Source: Lachnospiraceae bacterium 10-1 (lineage in GTDB: Bacteria; Bacillota; Clostridia; Lachnospirales; Lachnospiraceae). Taken from it: 64,000 bases of DNA. The first letter of the stretch is position 1, and each line of letters starts with the position of its first letter. The stretch spans positions 179,923 through 243,922 of the forward strand of contig KE159817.1 in NCBI GenBank assembly GCA_000403495.2, read 5' to 3'. Position numbers and translations under genes: made by a program. Shown here piece by piece: positions 45,126 through 53,478 of the stretch. The notes beneath the pieces are model-generated. The model was not told the DNA's origin, searched no databases, and saw only the letters and a list, made by a program, of their open reading frames with translations.

Positions 45126-45917
45126 TTAATCCATAATAATCATTCTTTCATTACGAACTGTCTTTACATTTTTCCGGGAGTTTCCACCAGTTCTTATCTC
45201 ATTTAAAATATCCTCCAGCTTTCGGAACGCTTCCTCCCCTTCTACTGCATAAGTACTCCTAAAATTGCCTGCCTCTGATTTTCGCGCAATATAATCATTT
45301 AAAATTTGATAAGATACCGCTTCCCGGCTATGAAGCAGGAAATATGCAAACTGAATATCCTTATCTTCTGCATTTTCACAGTCCAGAACCTTTTTTGCAA
45401 AGTAATCAGTCACTTCCTTTGACATGGCATGCCCTCCCTGCGCTGCCCAGTCTGCATCAGCAAGGTTTACTGTGTCATACTTTGTCTGTATATCATAAAA
45501 ATCCTTATATTCCGTTCGAAGCCTGGCGCCTTCTTTCAGCTTAAACCGGCAAATTTCCAATTCATTCTGTGCCCGCTGTAGTTGATCATCCAGTACAAAC
45601 TCTGTGGTATATCTGGTGTAATCCGACAGTTCTTCCCTTTTCTTTACCCGAAACTTTAAGCTGACATATTGATCAGCCAGTGCATACTGCACTGATTCCT
45701 CCTTTTGTAAAAGAAAGAGAAAGCTCTGGCACTTTATTATTCCGGTACCTATGTACAACATGTTTTCCCTTGCCTGCAGCCGGCACCCTGAAATAATGCC
45801 ATCAGGGTAGTCCTGATATTGTAGTTGCAAGGCGGCATAGGAATAATCCCGGAGCGCCCATAATAATTCTTTTTTCATGATTCTTCCACGTTCAAATGTG
45901 GGGTAAATGTGTTCCAT
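45126..45917 (-). CDS. Conserved protein upstream of VgrG1, possible baseplate or adaptor
   Basis: 263 residues. The N-terminus MEHIYPTFERGRIMKKELLW, then ALRDYSYAALQLQYQDYPDG and IISGCRLQARENMLYIGTG suggest a structural protein of the tail-baseplate kind, but I cannot name a family. I see no helicase motifs in it. AGGAG precedes the ATG. The C-terminal half is helical with repeated acidic and basic patches. Directly before VgrG1 and in the same unit, so a structural or loading role is the best guess. Confidence 0.5.
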   Translation of the reverse strand: MEHIYPTFERGRIMKKELLWALRDYSYAALQLQYQDYPDGIISGCRLQARENMLYIGTGIIKCQSFLFLLQKEESVQYALADQYVSLKFRVKKREELSDYTRYTTEFVLDDQLQRAQNELEICRFKLKEGARLRTEYKDFYDIQTKYDTVNLADADWAAQGGHAMSKEVTDYFAKKVLDCENAEDKDIQFAYFLLHSREAVSYQILNDYIARKSEAGNFRSTYAVEGEEAFRKLEDILNEIRTGGNSRKNVKTVRNERMIIMD

Positions 45918-45955
45918 AGATTTTTCTCCTGTTGACCATTGTAAAATAATAATAG

Positions 45956-46373
45956 CTACTCAAATTTATTGTATATGTATATTTTCATATTGTATGTGTC
46001 AATCGACATATAAAGTGTATTCTCCAGATTTGTTAACCTGAAATTATAAATATTGTTTACTAATTCGGGAATAATTTCTTTTGCCAAATCAGTCTTATAA
46101 GGCTTTTCTCCATCATTTTTCATGGAAAATACTGCATCATTGGGTAATAAGTCTTCTTCAATATCACAAAAATACCTGTCACTTTGATTGTTATCCTCAC
46201 TGTATTTTCTTAATTCATACTCTATGTACTGATAGATTCATTCTGCCAAGTTCTGAAACCTGTTTTTCTTCTGTTTCCAAAACAAGTTTATCTTCATTGT
46301 TTGTAAGGTGCTCCCGAATCATCTTTTCATTTTTTCAATGACTTCATTTAAAGATACCATCTCGTTATTTTTT
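45956..46373 (-). pseudogene. Frameshifted gene remnant between immunity and structural genes
   Basis: Leftward reading gives VNAKNNEMVSLNEVIEKM, then, in other frames, IREHLTNNEDKLVLETEEKQ and SDRYFCDIEEDLLPNDAVFS ending in MKIYIYNKFE and a stop at 45956-45958. At least two frameshifts are needed. No family recognised; its position suggests a lost immunity or effector module. Confidence 0.45.
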
Positions 46374-46377
46374 GCAT

Positions 46378-47403
46378 TTACAATTTCGACATTGTTTTTT
46401 CAGCTATTATCAAAACTTCATCATCTTCTTTAATAATATTCCAGCAGTAAATTTGTTCATCCAGGAACTGGCAAATAAGTCTGTTGCCATCAATTTTGTA
46501 TTTAGCGCCATATGTATCATAATCATCATCCTCTTTTTTGATCTGCTCTACTTGATTATTTTCCAAGTGAATCAATATTGGCTCCATATCAATATCATTA
46601 CAAATAAGATGATTTTCATCTATCCATCCCACAAATTCACATTGCCAATCTCTTCTGAAAATGGCAAACGGTGATTCATCCCCTTCATTTACAAAAATTT
46701 GAGAAGGGTGTTTGGGAAGACTCCCGTTGGAAATATATACCTCTTTTTCGCCATTTGGAGATTTAGTCCATGTTACTCCCTGAAGTTCTTCTTTTACCTG
46801 ATAATATTCCTCTTCTAAATATTTATAGAGAATTTCATCAGAAGTTCCTTCTTTCATTTCCACCTTAATATATGAAATCTCCTCTAATTGCAGTTCTCCA
46901 TCATCGTCATTTTGATGATTACTACCCTCTGTTAAATAGATAGAAATTGCGTAATCTTCAAAATATCTAATATATACATGTCCCTGAGCCTGGACACCAG
47001 AACCTTCTTTGTTAATAAATCTTATTGCTGTAATATTGGAAATATCGTAATAATTTTCCTGGTAAGCATCTAATTGTTTCCCCTGATACTTCCATGCCTC
47101 CATACTGCAATAAAGGATCCCCTCCTTATATAAACCCTTTCTGTCATACTTGCTTTCAAACTCCTTTTCATTCATTTCCAAATAGTCTGTAATAACTTGT
47201 GAGTCTAATATCTCATCCGTTTTATAATCTATATTCGCTGCCATAGTAGTATCGTTTTCCTCACATGTTGTCGTCGCACTATTTTCTGTTTCTTCAACAT
47301 ATATTTCTTCTGCATAACCTTGATATGAACATCCATAAAACAGCAAAATAATAATACCAAACATTACGATTACTTTTTGGTTTCTACTATTTAACTTTAG
47401 CAA
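46378..47403 (-). CDS. Lipoprotein, putative immunity to the upstream wall-hydrolase effector
   Basis: 341 residues. The signal region MFGIIILLFYGCSYQG has a lipobox with Cys near residue 25, so the protein sits on the outer face of the membrane. The outer part is acidic and Tyr/Glu-rich (YLEEEYYQVKEELQGVTW). No named family. The start overlaps the upstream DUF4280 gene by 17 bases (TTG at 47403, or an ATG at 47364). The overlap and surface location fit immunity against a peptidoglycan-directed effector. Confidence 0.6.
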   Translation of the reverse strand: MLKLNSRNQKVIVMFGIIILLFYGCSYQGYAEEIYVEETENSATTTCEENDTTMAANIDYKTDEILDSQVITDYLEMNEKEFESKYDRKGLYKEGILYCSMEAWKYQGKQLDAYQENYYDISNITAIRFINKEGSGVQAQGHVYIRYFEDYAISIYLTEGSNHQNDDDGELQLEEISYIKVEMKEGTSDEILYKYLEEEYYQVKEELQGVTWTKSPNGEKEVYISNGSLPKHPSQIFVNEGDESPFAIFRRDWQCEFVGWIDENHLICNDIDMEPILIHLENNQVEQIKKEDDDYDTYGAKYKIDGNRLICQFLDEQIYCWNIIKEDDEVLIIAEKTMSKL

Positions 47404-48859
47404 CTACCTTCCCTCCTTCTATAGCAAATTTGTACTGCACAGTATCATTGTTAACAATCAGTCCTTTTTCATAGCCCTCAAAAAAAGTTTCATAATCCTT
47501 TAGGTAATCTCTTGTTTCTGCCTTAATGTTGCTACTATATTTTTGATATTTTTCCATTACAACATCAATCCAATAGTCGTTTTCTGCATAAACCCCTGTA
47601 CAATTTTTCCCTAGTATTGGATTTTCCTGACATAAGTATGTAATTAATAATCCGTTTGTTACTCCAACATTTATTGATGCTGCCTTATATTCTTCCATAT
47701 AAAAAATAAAACCTGTCATTTTATTTTTTATAAGTTCCAATGCTAATTCTGTATCAATATCAAAATCGTGTTGGGGACCGTTTCCATTGTTATAGCAACT
47801 TGCAACTTTAGCATTCGTATCATAGCTTCCAGTTCCTTCTGCTCCAATTATCGCTAATGCTAATTTAGGGCTTATAAGAATTCCTGATTTTATACTATAT
47901 TCGCGGCATTTCTCATACGTTTTATTAATTTTATTTTGATCCCAAGATAAAAGTGTTATCATGTCCTGAACAGAATAATTATTATAATTAATTCCTAATG
48001 TATTTAATGCTTGAATGTACCGACTTGCTGCATGAGGTACTTTATCATTACTTGTATTTAAATACTTTATATGCCTTTCTAGTTCTGCTTCTCCATAACT
48101 ATTTCCAGTAAGAAGAAGAATTGGGAATAAATAATCAAAAATCCTATTTCTATCTGTTGCATCTCCATTTTGAAATAAATACCCTAATTCTTTTAACTCT
48201 TCGTCAGAAAGACTATTCCTGTCTTTACTCAATATAATAATAAGTCTATCCATGACTTGCCCTGAAGTAGTAGGATAAATTAATCCACCATGCCTACAAA
48301 ATAAAATAGATGTCATGTTAATTCCAGGTAATTTTCCTTTTATATCATCATTAAAAGATAAATATGGTGCACCTGTAGGTATATTTTCCCAATATGGATT
48401 TAACTTCATTAAAGCCCTACACGTTCCTTTTTCAGCACAAGAATTGTCTGATAATAACTTTCTCCACTCTTCTTCATTATCCGGAGGATTCTTACAGTTG
48501 CAATGAAATGGAAAAATATTTTTATTTATTTGACTATCCAGAATAGTAGCATGATGCAATCCACAAGACTCCATTTTAGGATTTTCCGTAACTTTTAATA
48601 TAGATATAGTGTTAGGTATACCTTTAAGATAAGTTCTACCTTTCAAATCCTGTGGATGAGATACAATGCTAGTACAAGATAAATGTGCTCCATCCACCAA
48701 GTATTCTTCATGCTCTTTTGGATATATAGATTTTATATATTCATCCTCAGAAATATCCATGTATTCCCTATATTGCCGCTCTAATGCCTCATTTTTTAAA
48801 TCATCCTGCTTTTCTTCTGAACTTATTTCTTGTCCTTTGTCATCTATATAATTTCCCAC
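47387..48859 (-). CDS. DUF4280 (PAAR-like) tip fused to a transglycosylase-like domain
   Basis: 490 residues. Residues 50-205 are a DUF4280 domain: YLVDGAHLSCTS, LKVTENPKMESCGLHHATIL, MTSILFCRHGGLIYPTTSG. The C-terminus has ISPKLALAIIGAEGTGSYDT, typical of lysozyme/transglycosylase catalytic helices with the Glu in AEGTGS. It then carries an extra helical region. The start is GTG at 48859 with AGGAGGTG before it. It is a second spike-tip effector directed at the wall, distinct in its catalytic part from the 39-40 kb one. Confidence 0.78.
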   Translation of the reverse strand: MGNYIDDKGQEISSEEKQDDLKNEALERQYREYMDISEDEYIKSIYPKEHEEYLVDGAHLSCTSIVSHPQDLKGRTYLKGIPNTISILKVTENPKMESCGLHHATILDSQINKNIFPFHCNCKNPPDNEEEWRKLLSDNSCAEKGTCRALMKLNPYWENIPTGAPYLSFNDDIKGKLPGINMTSILFCRHGGLIYPTTSGQVMDRLIIILSKDRNSLSDEELKELGYLFQNGDATDRNRIFDYLFPILLLTGNSYGEAELERHIKYLNTSNDKVPHAASRYIQALNTLGINYNNYSVQDMITLLSWDQNKINKTYEKCREYSIKSGILISPKLALAIIGAEGTGSYDTNAKVASCYNNGNGPQHDFDIDTELALELIKNKMTGFIFYMEEYKAASINVGVTNGLLITYLCQENPILGKNCTGVYAENDYWIDVVMEKYQKYSSNIKAETRDYLKDYETFFEGYEKGLIVNNDTVQYKFAIEGGKVVAKVK

Positions 48860-48905
48860 TAAAACACCTCCTATTATCTTCAGGAATTAATTTATTATTT
48901 ACGCT

Positions 48906-51506
48906 CTACTTTCTTCCATCAAAGAAATTCTTTATCCATCCTTCATGCTCAAAGGGATAGAACTGTTCCTGCCCCAGATACAGTCTTTCCGCTTTCCTGT
49001 ACACCGGCACAATCACATATCCCCAGTTCTCACAGCGTTTCCATGCAAAGAATCTGATCTCGCGATTAATAATGCTGTCCGTGTCTTTCTGTGCAATGTG
49101 CTGCCCGTAAATTTCCATGATATTTTCGTAGGTTGCCTCCTGAAAGCATTCCGGCTGACAGTCAAAGTAAAAGTGATATCTCACCCTTCCTTCTGTGTCC
49201 TTTAAGAAGAGCTGCAATGTCACATCCTCTAAATTTCTGGAAACATATCTGGTCTCATCCTCCCTCAGAAATCCGTTGATTAGCTCCACTTCCTTTCCAT
49301 TATGGGTATACGCGCTTACGGTATAAGGCAGTATTGGCTTGTCTGAATGCAGTTCAACCTCCGCATATCCAAGCCTTTTATCTCTCATATATTTCAGTGC
49401 TCCATCCACGCAGCTCATTTTCAGGTCGATATCACCTGCTGCCTCTCTGCTTCTGCGCTTAAACTGTATCATTCTTCCGGGAATAAATTCCTTTAAAGCT
49501 TCCCTGAACAGGTCAATCTTACAGGACTGTCCTGTCAGTTTTATAAATGAAAAATCTCTGATTTTATCTTCCATGTACAGAGGTTCCATAAATTTGCGTA
49601 TAATACCATAAATTTCTCCCTTTAATATCAACTCAATCTCATAAAGATTCAGTATCATTTCCGGGAAATTTTTCACGATCTGAAATTCATTTTCTTTTTT
49701 CACAGAAAGCTTCCATTTATCTGCCAGTATCCATGCAATATCAGAAACCGGCTTTTCCTCAAAAGTAATACCCACACGCAGTATGCCGGCCTGCTCATAA
49801 AAATACTTTTTCACCTGCTCCGCTAAGAAAAAGAGCAGATAAAAATTATTTTTCACCTTAAAGTATGCTTCTCTGCTTTGTAATTCATAATCCTTAAAAC
49901 GGGTGGGAATCCACACTTCCGCTGCCTCATAAACTGTTTCCAGCGTATGATACAATTCTTCTGTTCCATGCTCATCCACATACCGATATATATCCATATC
50001 CAGTTCTCTCAAAATTTCTCTGATTCCTTCCGGCAGCACTGCTCCAAGTTTCTCTGCCAGCAAAATTTTAAGATACTGCATAATCCGGTAGGTCAGATTG
50101 TTTCCACCAAAATCTGTGTCTCCGTTTTCGTAAGAAGTGTCTATTCTGATGTGATAAGCCACTCTGTCATCTCTGATGCTGAAATGACATGCACTTAAGT
50201 CTGTGGTTCCGCCGCCACAGTCAATAATCAATGCCTGATAAATCCGCTCCGGCTCCACGCGATTAGATTCCAGCATCCCGGCAATGGTGTTATATAAAAC
50301 TGCAACGCCTTCATCCAGCACTTCCTCCTGCATCTGAACATAGTCCGGCAAAATTTCCTGAAAAAGCTTTTGAAAAAGAAATTTCTGCTTTACTGGACAG
50401 GACACATAAATCTGCCTCACATGACATTTAAACCGATTCTCAGACACATTAATGATATTTTCGAAAAAAGCCCTGATAATTTCCTTTCTGGAAAGAAAGG
50501 TCCTTCTTCCCTCCCTGTCCGTAATTTCCTCTTCCTTTTCATAATCGCTGATCCAACGCTTCATATCATAAAAAATGCTGAATCCTTCATCCACATAGCT
50601 GGCATTTGATAAATCAACTGCCGCCTGTCCAAATGCAAACTCCGGCCTGCCCTGCTTAACTGAAATTACTCCCACCGCGGAGGGCATCAATTTCCTTCCA
50701 TTTTCAAAAGTTGTATACTGAATCGCATTTTTTTCCAGCTTTTCCGTATAGGGCGCTCCTTTAGCCTCCTCAAAATATAAAGAATCCAGATAGACGCCGG
50801 CAGTAGTATTAGTAGAACCAAAATCGATCACCAGCGGCATTCTCAATTCAATCGGCCTGCGTACTTCCACATCCATAAGCGGAATGCAGTATGCGGTAAG
50901 TTCCTGAAATAACTCCCCTCCCATACCATAGTAGGCAGAAAACAGCTTGTCCGAGTCCGCCTGTGAAAAACAATACAAGTCATAATCTTTCAGATCGGCT
51001 TCTTCACAGCTTATCTTTTTATCCTTTACCACATAAAGACACTCTTCATTCTCTTTTCCCTTTTTCAGGGAAAAAATTCCACATATTTTTTTACCCCCGC
51101 TTACAAGAAGGGCATTGGTATCTTTCAGTTCACTGCGGAAAGGAATATGTATTCTGTCATTTTCATCCATAGAAAGTCCTTCATACACAATGATTTTGGA
51201 CGGAATATGGAGAGCCTTATCCTGCTTTGCCTTAATTTTCCCCTGAATAAAAAGCTGTTCAAGGCACTCTCTGCCTTCTTTGCTCTCGCTGTAGATCAGC
51301 AATTCTTCTCTCGTGCCCCGGTAGCGCATAATAACATGAATCAACTCTTCCTTATCCATAGGATCAATGAGCCCCTGGATAAGCCTTTCCTTTCGGCAGA
51401 TTTCCCGCAATTGATACGTTGTCATCAATTCCAGATTTTTTCTCCTGTAGAATTTCCTGTTTTCTTCTTTTTTCATTCCATCCCGGTTTAAAATATATCC
51501 GCTCAT
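48906..51506 (-). CDS. Hsp70/actin-fold ATPase of the injection-like cluster
   Basis: 866 residues. A short N-terminal segment (TYQLREICRKERLIQGLIDP) could be a SAP/Rho-like module. The actin-fold ATPase follows: phosphate-1 MPLVIDFGSTNTTAGVYLD (about 224-242), phosphate-2 ALIIDCGGGTTDLSACHF (about 425-442), and a later adenosine-site-like FIKLTGQSCKIDLFREALKE. The C-terminal part is a distinct beta-rich domain of 200 residues. It is much longer than DnaK and lacks its substrate domain. It lies first in the unit with two proteins of unknown function, so it may assemble or dismantle the machine. AGGGGG precedes the ATG. Confidence 0.78.
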   Translation of the reverse strand: MSGYILNRDGMKKEENRKFYRRKNLELMTTYQLREICRKERLIQGLIDPMDKEELIHVIMRYRGTREELLIYSESKEGRECLEQLFIQGKIKAKQDKALHIPSKIIVYEGLSMDENDRIHIPFRSELKDTNALLVSGGKKICGIFSLKKGKENEECLYVVKDKKISCEEADLKDYDLYCFSQADSDKLFSAYYGMGGELFQELTAYCIPLMDVEVRRPIELRMPLVIDFGSTNTTAGVYLDSLYFEEAKGAPYTEKLEKNAIQYTTFENGRKLMPSAVGVISVKQGRPEFAFGQAAVDLSNASYVDEGFSIFYDMKRWISDYEKEEEITDREGRRTFLSRKEIIRAFFENIINVSENRFKCHVRQIYVSCPVKQKFLFQKLFQEILPDYVQMQEEVLDEGVAVLYNTIAGMLESNRVEPERIYQALIIDCGGGTTDLSACHFSIRDDRVAYHIRIDTSYENGDTDFGGNNLTYRIMQYLKILLAEKLGAVLPEGIREILRELDMDIYRYVDEHGTEELYHTLETVYEAAEVWIPTRFKDYELQSREAYFKVKNNFYLLFFLAEQVKKYFYEQAGILRVGITFEEKPVSDIAWILADKWKLSVKKENEFQIVKNFPEMILNLYEIELILKGEIYGIIRKFMEPLYMEDKIRDFSFIKLTGQSCKIDLFREALKEFIPGRMIQFKRRSREAAGDIDLKMSCVDGALKYMRDKRLGYAEVELHSDKPILPYTVSAYTHNGKEVELINGFLREDETRYVSRNLEDVTLQLFLKDTEGRVRYHFYFDCQPECFQEATYENIMEIYGQHIAQKDTDSIINREIRFFAWKRCENWGYVIVPVYRKAERLYLGQEQFYPFEHEGWIKNFFDGRK

Positions 51507-51524
51507 TGTATCCCCCTGTTTACT

Positions 51525-52217
51525 TTAAAAAATCACCATCTCATCCATCACCATTGTTTCATCCACATCAATAATTCCAAAATGATGCTCATAGAAAAAA
51601 TATACTGTTTCCTGAATCGGCAGAAACATTTCCACAAAGAAAGCGGCCTTTTCACAATCTTTTTCCGTTTCTTTTATTCCCAGATACACCAAAAGCTCCT
51701 GCACAGCCTCGTTGTTCTCATAAATAATCGTTCTGGGGTATAGTCTTGTTACCACTTTCCTGAATTCCTCCAGATAATTTCCTGTTTTAAGAAGCTGCAA
51801 ATAAGATTGCAGAATCAATTTCTGTTCTGACTTTGTAAAAAGGGAAAATCTCCTTTTGGCCAATGCACCATATTTCCCCTGTTCCAAATCATTTGCTATC
51901 AGTTCGCAGTAAAAATCTTCTCTGGAAAGCCCTTCTCGTAAATCCAACTGCACAATATAATGCATACAGACGTCAAAGAAAATTTCTCTTGTCTGCCGCA
52001 TCTCTTCAATATTCTTATCAAACAGCTTTCCAAACACATCCTCAAACCGGTAAAGTGGATTAATTTCAACCTTATTTTCTTCTAAGGTATCCATATTTAA
52101 ATCTGTCATGGATACTTCAATGTAAGGGCTTGGTTCAGATGCCTCCACAAATTGCAGCGTATCCCTGTTTTGATTTTCTTTTTCCACCTGTAGGACTACT
52201 TCCCATGCATAATTCAT
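51525..52217 (-). CDS. Hypothetical protein next to the Hsp70-like ATPase
   Basis: 230 residues, helical with acidic N-terminus (TLQFVEASEPSPYIEVSMTD). No haem or catalytic motif and no secretion signal. It lies between the Hsp70-like gene and the 413-residue gene with only 16 to 18 base gaps. It is one of three linked genes, so a shared complex is likely. Start region has a weak site (GGTAAGCG) and translation may be coupled. Confidence 0.55.
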   Translation of the reverse strand: MNYAWEVVLQVEKENQNRDTLQFVEASEPSPYIEVSMTDLNMDTLEENKVEINPLYRFEDVFGKLFDKNIEEMRQTREIFFDVCMHYIVQLDLREGLSREDFYCELIANDLEQGKYGALAKRRFSLFTKSEQKLILQSYLQLLKTGNYLEEFRKVVTRLYPRTIIYENNEAVQELLVYLGIKETEKDCEKAAFFVEMFLPIQETVYFFYEHHFGIIDVDETMVMDEMVIF

Positions 52218-52233
52218 CGCTTACCTATACCTT

Positions 52234-53475
52234 TCAAACCAATACCCCCATACACCGGTACTCCATAAATTCCATCTGTAACTGCGATAGAATATATCTG
52301 ATCTGTGACTCAAACAGATAATTTTCCTGTTGGGCATTCCTGTGTATTCTAAGAAGCAGAATATTTCTTTTATCATCAGGAAACACCTGCGTCCGGATAA
52401 ATCCATTCATATCCCCGTTTAATATTTTTCCGGATATAATAATTTTTTCATCCCGGCCGGATATTTCATATCCTAAAAGCTCTATCTCAAGCCCGCCTGC
52501 CATTTCCATAATTTTCTTATGAAGCTCCAGCGGCGTCTGTAGGAAATTTCCTGTCTGGTGAAGATACCTTACTGCCAGATTATTCTTTTTTAAATTTGAT
52601 AAAACAGGATACTGATAGCCATAAGAAATAACCAGTTCTCCCTGATGAAGCCTGTAGCTGGCTGCATTTTGTAAAGATTCCTGTTTTGTTTTTATTAAAA
52701 CCTTATTTTCCTCATACCGAATGGATAAAATATCTTCTTCCGCTTCGATCAGATATCCGTCTTCTGATGCTCTCTTTTCCGGAAGATAAAATACATGCTC
52801 ATAAAGCACCTGATCAATTGAGGGTGTTCTGAATTCCTGCACCTCAACTTTCGTTTGCTGTACATTCCAAAGAGGCAGTAACTCTTCCTTTACCTGCGCC
52901 TCCCACGCCCCCCATTCCATGCGTACCTTTGCACCAGGAGAAATGTCCTCCTGCGGGATCAGGTCAAAAAAACGTTCCAGATGCCCCATATGTACGCTCT
53001 GCCAGGGAATATGATTGCCTGCAAAAAGCTGGTAAAGCCTTTTTACCGCTTCTTCATATCTTTCTGTTTTTCGGATTTGAAACCGGATTGTCCTTCCGGA
53101 AGCCTCGTCTACTCCATTCACCGTCTCCAGCTTTGAAAATTCCTTAAGACCATCCTCACCCGCCATCAAATAAATTGTTTGCAAAGTGCTGCTTTTGATA
53201 TCCTCCCCACAGATGGGAAACCAAAAAGGATTAATGGGATCATAATCTTTTCTTTCCACAATGGTCATAAAGGTACAAAAACGCTCCCCCGGCATGTCCA
53301 ATTCTCTTTGAATACGCTGCTCTAAAGCCGCATACTTTGCCTCCGTCCATTTAAAAATACTTCCAAGTCCTTCTAAAAGCAGCTCTTTTGCATATTTCCT
53401 TTCATCCAGATTGTCAATCTCTTTAAGCCGCTTCTGTATGTAATTCTCATAATCAAATTTTTTCTCTTCAAACAT
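52234..53475 (-). CDS. Hypothetical protein, possible structural subunit
   Basis: 413 residues. An N-terminal helical region (FDYENYIQKRLKEIDNLDER, YAALEQRIQRELDMPGE) precedes beta-rich segments (SGRTIRFQIRKTERYEEAVK, IPWQSVHMGHLERFFDLIP). No signal peptide. No family recognised with confidence. It begins three bases after the PP2C-TPR gene's stop, so it is tightly coupled and is probably part of the same assembly. Confidence 0.55.
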   Translation of the reverse strand: MFEEKKFDYENYIQKRLKEIDNLDERKYAKELLLEGLGSIFKWTEAKYAALEQRIQRELDMPGERFCTFMTIVERKDYDPINPFWFPICGEDIKSSTLQTIYLMAGEDGLKEFSKLETVNGVDEASGRTIRFQIRKTERYEEAVKRLYQLFAGNHIPWQSVHMGHLERFFDLIPQEDISPGAKVRMEWGAWEAQVKEELLPLWNVQQTKVEVQEFRTPSIDQVLYEHVFYLPEKRASEDGYLIEAEEDILSIRYEENKVLIKTKQESLQNAASYRLHQGELVISYGYQYPVLSNLKKNNLAVRYLHQTGNFLQTPLELHKKIMEMAGGLEIELLGYEISGRDEKIIISGKILNGDMNGFIRTQVFPDDKRNILLLRIHRNAQQENYLFESQIRYILSQLQMEFMEYRCMGVLV

Positions 53476-53478
53476 AAT

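Noticed and set aside
40706..45917. Reading the VgrG/lysozyme region as a prophage tail module
   Set aside because: No capsid, terminase, portal, tape measure, sheath or holin genes are seen, and the neighbours are immunity, FHA and PP2C genes.
45126..45917. Helicase
   Set aside because: No Walker A/B or other helicase motifs; the sequence looks structural.
51525..52217. Peroxidase
   Set aside because: No haem-binding or peroxidase residues visible; the protein is helical and acidic and belongs to the Hsp70-linked trio.
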